Source of the DNA: PFJX01 sp964542455
GTDB lineage: Bacteria > Pseudomonadota > Gammaproteobacteria > Burkholderiales > Thiobacillaceae
DNA: 64,000 nt
Direction of reading: 5' to 3'
Assembly: GCA_964542455.1 (NCBI GenBank)
Contig: CAZIUC010000012.1
Coordinates: 36,210-100,209, forward strand
In this document: piece after piece, positions 1-6,990 of the stretch
How the letters are laid out: every line of letters starts with the position of its first letter
Position numbering within the stretch: the first letter of the stretch is position 1
The notes under the pieces: model-generated
Databases searched by the model: none
The model's input: the letters and a program-made list of their open reading frames with translations, nothing else
Told to the model about the DNA's origin: nothing
Program-made: the position numbers and the translations under genes

Positions 1-152
1 AACACCTGTTCGGCGTCGTCCACCTGTAGCGTGGAGGAGAACGCCAGGCGCATCCAGATATGCAGCCCGAGGTAGAGGCCCAGCCAGAGCAGCAGGCAAC
101 GCCCCATCGCGCCGCTATCGGCGGCGCCGCAACGAAACAGACCCGGCTTCAT
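1..152 (-). CDS. N-terminus of an ArnT/GT39-like membrane glycosyltransferase (partial)
   Basis: The reading frame starts at an ATG at 152 on the minus strand and runs off the left edge, so only about 50 residues are visible. They contain a hydrophobic stretch (roughly residues 18-28, rich in Leu, Gly and Trp) followed by the motif QVDDAEQV. An early transmembrane helix followed by an acidic DDAE-type segment is typical of PMT/ArnT-like (GT39) enzymes, which use polyprenyl-phosphate sugars at the periplasmic face. The assignment is inference from this short segment; the rest lies outside the window. It could also be another polytopic membrane protein. Confidence 0.45.
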   Translation of the reverse strand, partial: MKPGLFRCGAADSGAMGRCLLLWLGLYLGLHIWMRLAFSSTLQVDDAEQV

Positions 153-177
153 GCCGCCCCTCCCTCGGCCGGCTCGT

Positions 178-669
178 TCATACCGGCATGGCCCCGGCTA
201 ACACCTGCTTACGAAATTTCAGAGGCAGATCGCCAGGCGTCAGGAGATCGACGGGAACACCCGGCGGGGTTTCGAGTTCGATTTTCAGGCCACCGAGGTC
301 GAACAAGGTGGCCCCGGGAAGCGGATCGACGAGCAGATCCAGGCCGCTGTCGTCGGCTCTGTGCACGTTGGCCGTTGATGAAGTTGGGGTACGGCCCTCC
401 CCCTTTCTCAAAGGGGGGTTAAGGGGGATTTCCGAGACGATCACCCAAGCAAACGTGGCTAAATCCCCCTCATTCCCCCTTTGAGAAAGGGGGAGGACAC
501 TCCTCCACGCACTTTCACAAAGATCAACGACTAACGCGAACAGGTCGCTGTCGTCAGCATCATCACCCCGCGGAACCGAGCCGAATGCGCGGACATTGGT
601 GACGCGAAAACGCCCCGCCATATCACGCACGCCGTCACGTCTTGAGGCGAGTGCCAGAGAAGTTTTCAT
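178..669 (-). pseudogene. MntA-like nucleotidyltransferase split in frame by a MITE-like element
   Basis: Family members are about 95-100 residues long; this frame has 163. The N-terminal part (start ATG 669) ends in GSVPRGDDADDSDL. About 67 codons of repeat-derived sequence follow (including PLNPPLRKGEG), then the protein resumes at DDSGLDLLVDPLPGATLF and continues normally to DLPLKFRKQVLA. The catalytic signature GS-x(10)-D-x-D of minimal nucleotidyltransferases is therefore broken: the first copy reads SDLF and the second GLD. An 18-bp sequence is repeated on both sides (340-357 and 541-558, 16 of 18 identical), 201 bp apart, so the frame stays open. Such proteins are normally antitoxins that AMPylate a HEPN/HepT partner; no partner follows here. 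It is probably an inactive gene, although a stable protein with a loop insertion cannot be excluded. Confidence 0.75.
396..496. repeat. CCCCCTTT/AAAGGGGG MITE-like element inside the nucleotidyltransferase gene
   Basis: Each end is a small palindrome (CCCCCTTT, about three bases, AAAGGGGG), and the two ends are inverted relative to each other around a core of roughly 45 bp containing GGGGGATTT and AAATCCCCC. The same architecture occurs at 10088-10189, 56178-56276 and 61011-61120, and as a half copy at 12705-12727. No transposase is encoded, so it is a non-autonomous or REP-like element. Confidence 0.8.
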
Positions 670-724
670 ACGTCCACTTCCGGCAAAACGCGGAGGAAAT
701 TGAGATAAAAAACGGCACATGCGT

Positions 725-1273
725 TCAGGACGCCAGCCGCCGCGCACAGGCTTCGCGAAACAGTTGCCGCAATTCGCTGTCCGCGGGCGCGATTCCCAGG
801 TTCTCCGCGCAGTACTCATGCAACTTCAGCGAGGTGTCGAATAGCATGGGAGTCAGTTCGTGCAGGGTATTGAAATGTTCGGCGATGGCCGAGTAGTCGA
901 TTTCATAATCGTGCGCGGCCAGATTTCGCGCGGCGCGGCAGGTCTGCCAGTCCTCCGTGTTTTCAACCACCCCGGCTTTCACGAAGAAGGCCAGTACTTT
1001 CAGAAAGGAATCGTTGCGCTCGCCGGCCAGCAGAAGGGCATGGCGCATGGCGGCGCCCAAGGTATCTTGCAGCTTGGCGAATCGCTCATTGACGGCAGCC
1101 AGGGGCTCGAACAATTCCGGGTCGGTTTTCCGAACTTCCAGCAGGCTGGGTTCGAGGGGAAAGGGGAGCTTCCGCTCTGACCCGTCGAGAAAATGGACGC
1201 AGCGTTGCACCGCTTCCAGCAGATTGGCGAGGTGCCGGCGCTCCGCCTGGAGCAGGGTCGGGTCAGTGGTCAT
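725..1273 (-). CDS. HepT-like HEPN-family toxin
   Basis: This 182-residue protein is mostly helical and carries RNLAAHDY (about residues 117-124), which matches the R-x4-H-x-Y signature of HEPN ribonucleases of the HepT family. The gene overlaps the upstream nucleotidyltransferase by 11 bp (1263-1273), the usual MntA-HepT arrangement. In characterised pairs MntA adds AMP to the tyrosine of this motif and silences the RNase. The protein is longer than the commonest HepT (about 130-140 residues) and resembles the larger 'nucleotidyltransferase substrate-binding' branch. Toxicity is inferred, not shown. Confidence 0.8.
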   Translation of the reverse strand: MTTDPTLLQAERRHLANLLEAVQRCVHFLDGSERKLPFPLEPSLLEVRKTDPELFEPLAAVNERFAKLQDTLGAAMRHALLLAGERNDSFLKVLAFFVKAGVVENTEDWQTCRAARNLAAHDYEIDYSAIAEHFNTLHELTPMLFDTSLKLHEYCAENLGIAPADSELRQLFREACARRLAS

Positions 1274-1574
1274 GTTGGGACAAATCCAACGGCACCGCCT
1301 GAGCCAGCGCGATGGTCTGGAATGGCGTGGCCTCGCGGCCGGACTGGATGGCGATCAAGTCGATGGGCAGATGCAGGCGGTCTTCCAGTTCGTTCTTGAT
1401 ACGCGCGCGCTGCAGGGTTGGCATGACGGCATCACTTTCAATCAGAAGATCGACGTCGCCCCCCCGCGCCTGGTCATCGAGCCGTGAACCGTAGAGCAAC
1501 ACGCGATGTGGTACACCGACATGGCGGCGCACGGTGGCGAGGATCAGATGGCATTGGTCGGTTGTCAGGCGCAT
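1263..1574 (-). CDS. MntA-like minimal nucleotidyltransferase antitoxin
   Basis: A 103-residue minimal nucleotidyltransferase with an intact GS-x(10)-D-x-D active site (GSRLDDQARGGDVDLLIE, about residues 29-46). It lies immediately upstream of, and overlaps, the HepT-like gene, so the two form one toxin-antitoxin unit. By family knowledge it would transfer AMP from ATP to the HEPN partner. The start at 1574 gives a full-length domain. The second, interrupted nucleotidyltransferase at 178-669 is a different subtype and lacks its own HEPN gene. Confidence 0.85.
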   Translation of the reverse strand: MRLTTDQCHLILATVRRHVGVPHRVLLYGSRLDDQARGGDVDLLIESDAVMPTLQRARIKNELEDRLHLPIDLIAIQSGREATPFQTIALAQAVPLDLSQHDH

Positions 1575-1641
1575 GCGGCGAGTTTATCAATACATGCGGC
1601 GAAATCGAGGAACGCCAGAAGGATCGCCCACACGCTCTGAT

Positions 1642-2694
1642 TCATTCCGGCAACGCCTCCAACACCTGTTCCGGGCCCAACTTGTTCAGGCAATCGAGAT
1701 GCCCGAGCGGGCAGACGCGCTTGAAACAGGGACTGCAATCCAGGCCCAGGCGCAACACGCGCGCCCGCGCCGAAAAAGGTGGTGTGTAGCCCGGATCGGT
1801 GGAGCCATAGAGGGCGATCACCGGCGCGTCCACGGCGGCGGCGATGTGCATCAGGCCGGAATCATTGCTGACCACGCAGGTTGCACAGGCGAGCAGATCG
1901 ACGGTTTCTTCCAGGCTGGTCCGGCCGGCCAGGTTGGCCACCGATGCGCCCTCATCCCCAGCGGAGGGGAGTGAAGCGGCGATGGTCTCGGTCACGGGCC
2001 GGTCCTTGGCGGAGCCGAACAGCCAGACCTGCCAGCCGTCCCGCAATTTGGCGCGCGCCACCGCCGCGTAATGAGCTTCCGGCCAGCGTTTGGCGGGGCC
2101 GAATTCGGCGCCGGGGCAGAGTGCCAGGATCGGGCGGTCAAGCTTGAGGCCGAGGCGTGCGAGGCTGGCTTGCTGGGCCTGGGGGTTGATCGTCAGGCGC
2201 GGTTGTGGGGGGGCAAGCGTTGCTCCCTCTCCCCCGGCCCCTCCCCCGGTGGGGGAGGGGGGAAAGGCCAAGGCGCTATACCGCTCCACCAGCCTCGGCA
2301 GCGCCTGTTTGTCGAGGCGGCGGGCGTCGTTGAGCAGGCCGTGGCGGAACTCGCCGAGATAGCCGGTGCGCAGCGGTATGCCGGCGAGGAATGGCACCAG
2401 GGCGGATTTCCAGGAGTTGGGCAGGACGATGGCCTGGTCATAGGCCGTCGGCCGCAACTCGCGCGCCAGGCGGCGGCGTCCCGCCCAGTCGAAGCGGCCG
2501 TGCGCGAACGGCGACACGAGAACGCGGCGCACCTCCGGCATGCGCGCCAGGATGCCCGCCGACCAGGCCGGCGCCAGCACATCGATGGCCATGTCGGGGT
2601 GGGCGCGGCGCAGGGCCGTGTACAGGCTTTGCGCCATGATCATGTCGCCCACCCAGGAGGGGCCGACCACCAGACATTGCCGCGCCACCGTCAT
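1642..2694 (-). CDS. waaF: ADP-heptose:LPS heptosyltransferase II
   Basis: A GT9 glycosyltransferase of 350 residues that transfers L,D-heptose from ADP-heptose to the first heptose of the LPS inner core at the cytoplasmic face. Evidence: N-terminal VVGPSWVGDMIMAQSL, ALCPGAEFGPAKRWP (about 200-214), WLFGSAKD, and NDSGLMHIAAAVDAPVIALY near the C-terminus. The start at 2694 overlaps the stop of the upstream gene as ATGA. A Gly/Pro-rich insert, FPPSPTGGGAGGEG (about 144-157), is encoded by a CTCCCCC palindrome (2225-2263) and does not belong to the family fold; a second repeat-like stretch encodes LPSAGDEGA. Both keep the frame. The nearby hldD, hldE and gmhA genes supply the donor. Confidence 0.93.
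   Translation of the reverse strand: MTVARQCLVVGPSWVGDMIMAQSLYTALRRAHPDMAIDVLAPAWSAGILARMPEVRRVLVSPFAHGRFDWAGRRRLARELRPTAYDQAIVLPNSWKSALVPFLAGIPLRTGYLGEFRHGLLNDARRLDKQALPRLVERYSALAFPPSPTGGGAGGEGATLAPPQPRLTINPQAQQASLARLGLKLDRPILALCPGAEFGPAKRWPEAHYAAVARAKLRDGWQVWLFGSAKDRPVTETIAASLPSAGDEGASVANLAGRTSLEETVDLLACATCVVSNDSGLMHIAAAVDAPVIALYGSTDPGYTPPFSARARVLRLGLDCSPCFKRVCPLGHLDCLNKLGPEQVLEALPE
2225..2263. repeat. CTCTCCC-type palindrome inside waaF
   Basis: A near-perfect hairpin (CCCCTCCCCC-GGT-GGGGGAGGGG) preceded by CCCTCTCCCCCGGC. The same family occurs at 4773-4812 and, diverged, at 40788-40853 inside rnr. Here it is translated as a PPSPTGGGAGG-like loop in WaaF. Confidence 0.75.
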
Positions 2695-3638
2695 TGGTGT
2701 CTCATCTCCGCGGCCGCGCGCGCCAGATCGTCGTACCACTGGCGCGCGGTCGCGGCCTTGCGCGCGGCGGCGGAACGCTTGCTGGAGGCCAGCGTGGCGG
2801 GATCGCGGGCGATCGGCTCCAGAGGAAGCTGGTAGACGTGAGGAGTGAGCGGGTGACCGTCGTACTCCCGCCAGAACTGGTCGTAGTCGGCCTTGATGCG
2901 TTTTTTCAGATCGCGATAGCCGGCGAATACCGTGCCCTCGTTCGCCACGCCATACAGGCCGGCCAACCCCCAAGCCGCCACCAGCGCCTGCGCCGCGTGC
3001 AGGATCAAGGCCTTGGGGCGCATGCCCTGCATCGCCTTGGTCACACGCTTGATCAATTCCGGGAAGTCTTCCTCCGCGCCCGGCCCCTTGCTGCAACCGA
3101 TCCACAACACCGGCGCCGTTCCTTCCAGGCCCAGGCGTTGCGGGCTCACCACGGCCACCGCCAGCATGTGCAAGGTGCGCCCGTCGAGTTGCAGGTCGAT
3201 GCGCAGTTCGCCCTCCCGGCCGAGGCCGGTAGGAGGCAGCAATTTCAATGCCACTTCCCCGGCCGGTGTTTCCCGCCGCAGCAGGACCGCGCCGTCAACA
3301 TATATCCGGTGTATCGCCAGAGCGCTGAGATGGCTGAGGAGAAATTGAAAGTGATCGCGTACCGCCAGCAAGCGCCCGGCGGGTTTCAGGCCACGGATCA
3401 GATAAGGGCGCAGGACGCGCTGGCCGTGATTCAGATCCTGGTCGAGCACCGGGCGCAGCGCCGGGTCGGCGAACACCGCCAGGTTGCCGCGCAAAGCGGC
3501 GCGGAACCACCAGACGCGCAGGCGTTGTTTCGTTCGGATGCGCCAGCCATCCCATCCCGTCGCATCTCCGGCCTCCGCCTGGATGCGCTCAAGGTAAGCG
3601 GCCACGTCCCACGGCGCCGGCTGGCTGCCGGCGTTCAT
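2691..3638 (-). CDS. VirK/YbjX (DUF535) family protein
   Basis: A 315-residue protein of the VirK/YbjX family. Supporting features are LWIGCSKGP (about 182-190), the segment VTKAMQGMRPKALILHAAQAL (196-216 region), and a late YDQFWREYDG. Members are linked to envelope remodelling and antimicrobial-peptide resistance in enterobacteria, but their biochemistry is not established. It is translationally coupled to waaF by a 4-bp ATGA overlap, so an LPS-related role is a reasonable inference. No signal peptide or membrane helix is evident. Confidence 0.85.
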   Translation of the reverse strand: MNAGSQPAPWDVAAYLERIQAEAGDATGWDGWRIRTKQRLRVWWFRAALRGNLAVFADPALRPVLDQDLNHGQRVLRPYLIRGLKPAGRLLAVRDHFQFLLSHLSALAIHRIYVDGAVLLRRETPAGEVALKLLPPTGLGREGELRIDLQLDGRTLHMLAVAVVSPQRLGLEGTAPVLWIGCSKGPGAEEDFPELIKRVTKAMQGMRPKALILHAAQALVAAWGLAGLYGVANEGTVFAGYRDLKKRIKADYDQFWREYDGHPLTPHVYQLPLEPIARDPATLASSKRSAAARKAATARQWYDDLARAAAEMRHQ

Positions 3639-3693
3639 GAAGCGCTAACGGGTATGACTTGTGACCACCCCCGATGATGAAACCAGCGCACTT

Positions 3694-3760
3694 GTAGCGC
3701 CGGCTTCCAGCCGGCGTCTTTCTGATCAGTCCCACGAAGCCGGCTGGAAGCCGGCGCCAC
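3694..3760. repeat. GTAGCGCCGGC REP-like inverted repeat
   Basis: Two arms, GTAGCGCCGGCTTCCAGCC and GGCTGGAAGCCGGCGCCAC, are separated by about 24 bp and lie between hldD and the VirK-like gene. It is the first of about ten copies in the window; variants replace GCCGGC with GCAGGC. Intergenic position and perfect arm symmetry suggest a REP/BIME-type element. Confidence 0.85.
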
Positions 3761-3789
3761 AGTGAAGGCGCGAGCTTGTTTCACGTTGG

Positions 3790-4746
3790 TCACTGAGCGC
3801 CACCATTCGACTCCAGCCAGGCCAGGTATTTCGGTACGCCCGCCTCCACGCTCATGAACTCGGCCGTGTAGCCGGCCTGGCGCAGTCGGCCGATGTCGGC
3901 CTGGGTATAGCTCTGGTAACGGCCTTTGAGATGGTCGGGGAACGGCACGTAATCGATCTCGCCGCGCCCGTGGTACTGGATCACCGCGCGCGCCACGTCA
4001 TTGAAGCTCTGCGCCCGCCCTGTGCCGACGTTGAAAATACCGGAAACGCCGGGGTTATCGAGCAGCCACAGCTTCACCGCGATGGCATCGTCGACATGAA
4101 TGAAATCGCGCAATTGCTCGCCATTGCCATAGCCGTCGGTGCCCTCGAACAGCTTTACCCGGCCGTCCTTGAGTATCTGGTTGTGGAAGTGGAAGGCGAC
4201 GCTGGCCATGCTGCCCTTGTGCTGTTCGCGCGGGCCGTAGACGTTGAAGTAGCGCAGCCCACAAACCTGGCTGGTCAGGGCACCCTGGTGGTGGCGCAGG
4301 TACTGGTCGAACTGGAACTTGGAATAGGCGTACATATTGAGCGGCTGCTCATGTTGCCGTTCCTCGCTGAACACCGGGCCCATGCCGTAGACCGAGGCGG
4401 AGGAGGCATAAATAAAGGGGATTTCATGAGCCTGGCACCAGAGCAGCAGATCCTTGGTGTACTCGAAGTTGTTCTTCATGATGAATTCGCCGTCCCACTC
4501 CGTGGTGGCGGAACAAGCGCCTTCATGAATCACGGCGTCGACCTTGCCAAAATCCCATCCGCCGAGCACGCGTTTGAGGAAGTCCAGCCGATCCATGTAA
4601 TCGACGATGTCGCAATCGGCCAGATTCCTGAACTTGATGCCTTCCTTGAGGTCGTCGACCACCAGGATGTCGGAAATGCCGCGCACATTCAGCGCCTTGA
4701 CCATGTTGCTGCCGATCAAACCCGCCCCGCCTGTCACGATGTACAT
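3790..4746 (-). CDS. hldD: ADP-L-glycero-D-manno-heptose 6-epimerase
   Basis: An extended SDR enzyme of 318 residues that epimerises ADP-D,D-heptose to ADP-L,D-heptose for LPS core synthesis. It shows the Rossmann motif VTGGAGLIGSN at residues 4-14, HEGACSATTEWDG (about 74-86), the YSKFQFD catalytic Tyr-x3-Lys region (about 141), and LRYFNVYGPREQHKGSMAS, which is diagnostic of this subfamily. The length matches characterised HldD (about 310-330). It lies downstream of hldE on the same strand, separated by a palindromic repeat. Confidence 0.97.
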   Translation of the reverse strand: MYIVTGGAGLIGSNMVKALNVRGISDILVVDDLKEGIKFRNLADCDIVDYMDRLDFLKRVLGGWDFGKVDAVIHEGACSATTEWDGEFIMKNNFEYTKDLLLWCQAHEIPFIYASSASVYGMGPVFSEERQHEQPLNMYAYSKFQFDQYLRHHQGALTSQVCGLRYFNVYGPREQHKGSMASVAFHFHNQILKDGRVKLFEGTDGYGNGEQLRDFIHVDDAIAVKLWLLDNPGVSGIFNVGTGRAQSFNDVARAVIQYHGRGEIDYVPFPDHLKGRYQSYTQADIGRLRQAGYTAEFMSVEAGVPKYLAWLESNGGAQ

Positions 4747-4772
4747 ACGTTTCTCCTAATTTCGGGCGGGTT

Positions 4773-4812
4773 TCCCTCACCCCCGGCCCCTCTCCCGATG
4801 GGAGAGGGGAGG
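4773..4812. repeat. CTCTCCC-type palindrome between hldE and hldD
   Basis: CCCCTCTCCC-GAT-GGGAGAGGGG hairpin directly after the hldE TAG stop codon (4813-4815). On the transcript it could form a strong stem between the two cistrons. It is the same family as the repeat inside waaF. Confidence 0.75.
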
Positions 4813-6243
4813 CTATCCCTTCTTGATGGTTGCGATCATGCCGGAGGTGGAATGCCCCGCCACAAAGGTCAAAATTTTCACCTCGCCGCCCGCCGCCATG
4901 ACGCATTCGCCGCCGGCGACCTCCTCGGGGCGGTAATCGCCCCCCTTCACCAGGACATCCGGGCAGACCCGGCAAATCAGGCGCCGCGGTGTGTCTTCCG
5001 CGAACGGCACCACCCAGTCCACCGCCGCCAACGCGGCCAGCACGGTCTGGCGGGCGGCTAGCGGGTTCACGGGACGTGTCTCGCCCTTCAGGCGACGCAC
5101 CGAATCATCGTCGTTCACCGCCACGATCAGACGATCACCGAGCGCGCGCGCCTGTTGCAGATAGGTCACGTGGCCGGCATGGAGGATGTCGAAACAGCCA
5201 TTGGTCATGACGATGCGCTCGCCGGACGCGCGTGCCCGCGCCACCAGGGCCAGCAAATCGTCTTCCGCGACGGCGCCGCGCAGGATCGGTAGGTGTTCTT
5301 CCATGGCCGCGGCCAGTTCGGCGGGCGACACCGTGGCCGTGCCCAGCTTGCCCACCACCACCCCCGCCGCCAGATTGGACAGCGCCACCGCGTCGATCAT
5401 CGCCTCGCCCGCCGCCAGAGCCGCCGCCAGCACCGCCACCACGGTATCGCCGGCGCCGGTTACGTCATATACCTCGCGCGCGCGGGTCGGCAGATGCACC
5501 GGCGCGTGACCGCGTTGCAGCAGACACATGCCCTTTTCGCTACGCGTCACCAGGAGGGCTTCCAGATCGAGCGCATCGCGCAAGGCGCTGCCCTTGGCGG
5601 CCAGATCGGCGTCATCCAGCACCGGCCCGACCACCGCCTCGAACTCCGACTGGTTCGGCGTGAGCAGGGTCGCGCCGCGATAACGCTCGAACGCCGAGCC
5701 CTTGGGGTCGATCACCACCGCCAGCCCCCGTTCACGCGCGGCGCGAATCAGCGGCTGGGTATCGCGCAGCACGCCCTTGGCGTAATCGGACAACACCACC
5801 GCCTTCGCCTGAGGTAGTGCTTGCAGGTAGCGGCTGAGAATGCCGCTGCCATCGCAGGCGGCAAAACCATCCTCGAAATCGAGGCGGATGAGCTGCTGGT
5901 GTTTGGACAGGATGCGCAGCTTGGTGATGGTGCGGCTGCCGGGCACCGCGACAAAGTCGCTGGAAACACCGCGCGCGCTCAGTCGCTCGGCGAGCAGACC
6001 CGCTTCGGCGTCCTCACCCACCAGGCCGATCACCGCCACCCGCGCACCCAGGGCCGCCGCGTTCAAGGCCACGTTGGCGGCGCCGCCGGGGCGCAATTCG
6101 TCGCCCTCCACCTTCACCACCGGCACCGGCGCTTCCGGTGAAATACGTGAAGTCGGCCCCTGCCAGTAGCGGTCCAGCATCACGTCGCCCACGACCAGAA
6201 CGGAGGCGGCGGAGAAATCTGGCAGTTTCAAATGCATGAGCAA
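4813..6243 (-). CDS. hldE: Bifunctional heptose-7-phosphate kinase / heptose-1-phosphate adenylyltransferase
   Basis: A 476-residue fusion. The N-terminal PfkB-type kinase (about 1-320) has GGAANVALN and the catalytic VTGAGDTVVAVLAAAL segment. The C-terminal nucleotidyltransferase (about 345-476) has TNGCFDILHAGH and VAVNDDDSV. The kinase makes heptose-1,7-bisphosphate, and the C-terminal domain makes ADP-heptose from heptose-1-phosphate. The ATG at 6243 is followed by an in-frame ATG at 6237, and either could be used. It is transcribed divergently from gmhA across a gap of about 48 bp, so the two pathway genes share a control region. Confidence 0.97.
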   Translation of the reverse strand: MLMHLKLPDFSAASVLVVGDVMLDRYWQGPTSRISPEAPVPVVKVEGDELRPGGAANVALNAAALGARVAVIGLVGEDAEAGLLAERLSARGVSSDFVAVPGSRTITKLRILSKHQQLIRLDFEDGFAACDGSGILSRYLQALPQAKAVVLSDYAKGVLRDTQPLIRAARERGLAVVIDPKGSAFERYRGATLLTPNQSEFEAVVGPVLDDADLAAKGSALRDALDLEALLVTRSEKGMCLLQRGHAPVHLPTRAREVYDVTGAGDTVVAVLAAALAAGEAMIDAVALSNLAAGVVVGKLGTATVSPAELAAAMEEHLPILRGAVAEDDLLALVARARASGERIVMTNGCFDILHAGHVTYLQQARALGDRLIVAVNDDDSVRRLKGETRPVNPLAARQTVLAALAAVDWVVPFAEDTPRRLICRVCPDVLVKGGDYRPEEVAGGECVMAAGGEVKILTFVAGHSTSGMIATIKKG

Positions 6244-6291
6244 TGAATTGGGTGGTTAAATCGGCGCGTATTCTACTTGGGCCAACACACC

Positions 6292-6858
6292 ATGCCTCCG
6301 ATTTCAGCCATCTTCGACGCCCATCTGGAAGCCGTTCGGGCACTCCGGATACAGGAAACAATTATTCAGGAACACGGCGAATTGCTGGTGGCCTGCTTGC
6401 GCTATGGCAACCGGATATTCCTCTGCGGCAACGGCGGCAGCGCGGCGGATGCCCAGCACATCGCCGCCGAGATGCTCTGCCGTTTCGAAACCCGCCGCCG
6501 CGCCCTGCCCGCCATCGCGCTGACCACCGACACCTCCGCGCTCACCGCCATCGGTAACGACTTCGGCTTCGAGCGCGTGTTCGCCCGCCAGATCGAGGCG
6601 CTGGGCCGGCCCGGCGATGTGCTGATCGGTATTTCCACCAGCGGCACCAGCGGCAACGTCATCGCCGCCGTGGAACAGGCGAATGAGATGGGACTGATCA
6701 CCCTCGGCCTGCTCGGTGGCGATGGCGGGGCACTGCTCGACATGACCGCCCACGCGCTGGTGGTGCCCGATCGGGTCACCGCCCGCGTGCAGGAGTGCCA
6801 CATCCTCATCGGGCATATCTGGTGCGGCATGATCGATGCCGCCTTCGCGGAGTCGTAG
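6292..6858 (+). CDS. gmhA: Sedoheptulose-7-phosphate isomerase
   Basis: A 188-residue SIS-domain enzyme that converts sedoheptulose-7-P to D-glycero-D-manno-heptose-7-P, the first step to ADP-heptose. Motifs: CGNGGSAADAQHIAAE (about 45-60), LTTDTSALTAIGND (about 79-92), and ISTSGTSGNV. The ATG at 6292 is preferred over an in-frame TTG at 6277 because it starts at the usual family N-terminus. Its stop codon TAG (6856-6858) lies within the first bases (GTAGGTCAGG) of a palindromic repeat, so the element supplies the end of the gene. Confidence 0.95.
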   Translation: MPPISAIFDAHLEAVRALRIQETIIQEHGELLVACLRYGNRIFLCGNGGSAADAQHIAAEMLCRFETRRRALPAIALTTDTSALTAIGNDFGFERVFARQIEALGRPGDVLIGISTSGTSGNVIAAVEQANEMGLITLGLLGGDGGALLDMTAHALVVPDRVTARVQECHILIGHIWCGMIDAAFAES

Positions 6859-6971
6859 GTCAGGCTGAGTCTTTTTGCTGCCTGACGAATGTCGCCTCAA
6901 ACATTGCCGCATCCTGAGGTGCCAAGAAAGTTGGATCGTCAGGTAGCGATACAGCCCGCAACCTGACCTAC
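6855..6971. repeat. Dispersed copy of the GTAGGTCAGGTTG nested palindrome
   Basis: The outer arms GTAGGTCAGGCTG and CAACCTGACCTAC enclose inner arms TGCCTGACG and CGTCAGGTAG. The same structure is present in tandem at 63708-64000. The loop differs from the distant copies, but the stems are conserved, as expected for an element maintained by its structure. Confidence 0.85.
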
Positions 6972-6990
6972 TTCCCCTTACCCCCACGCC

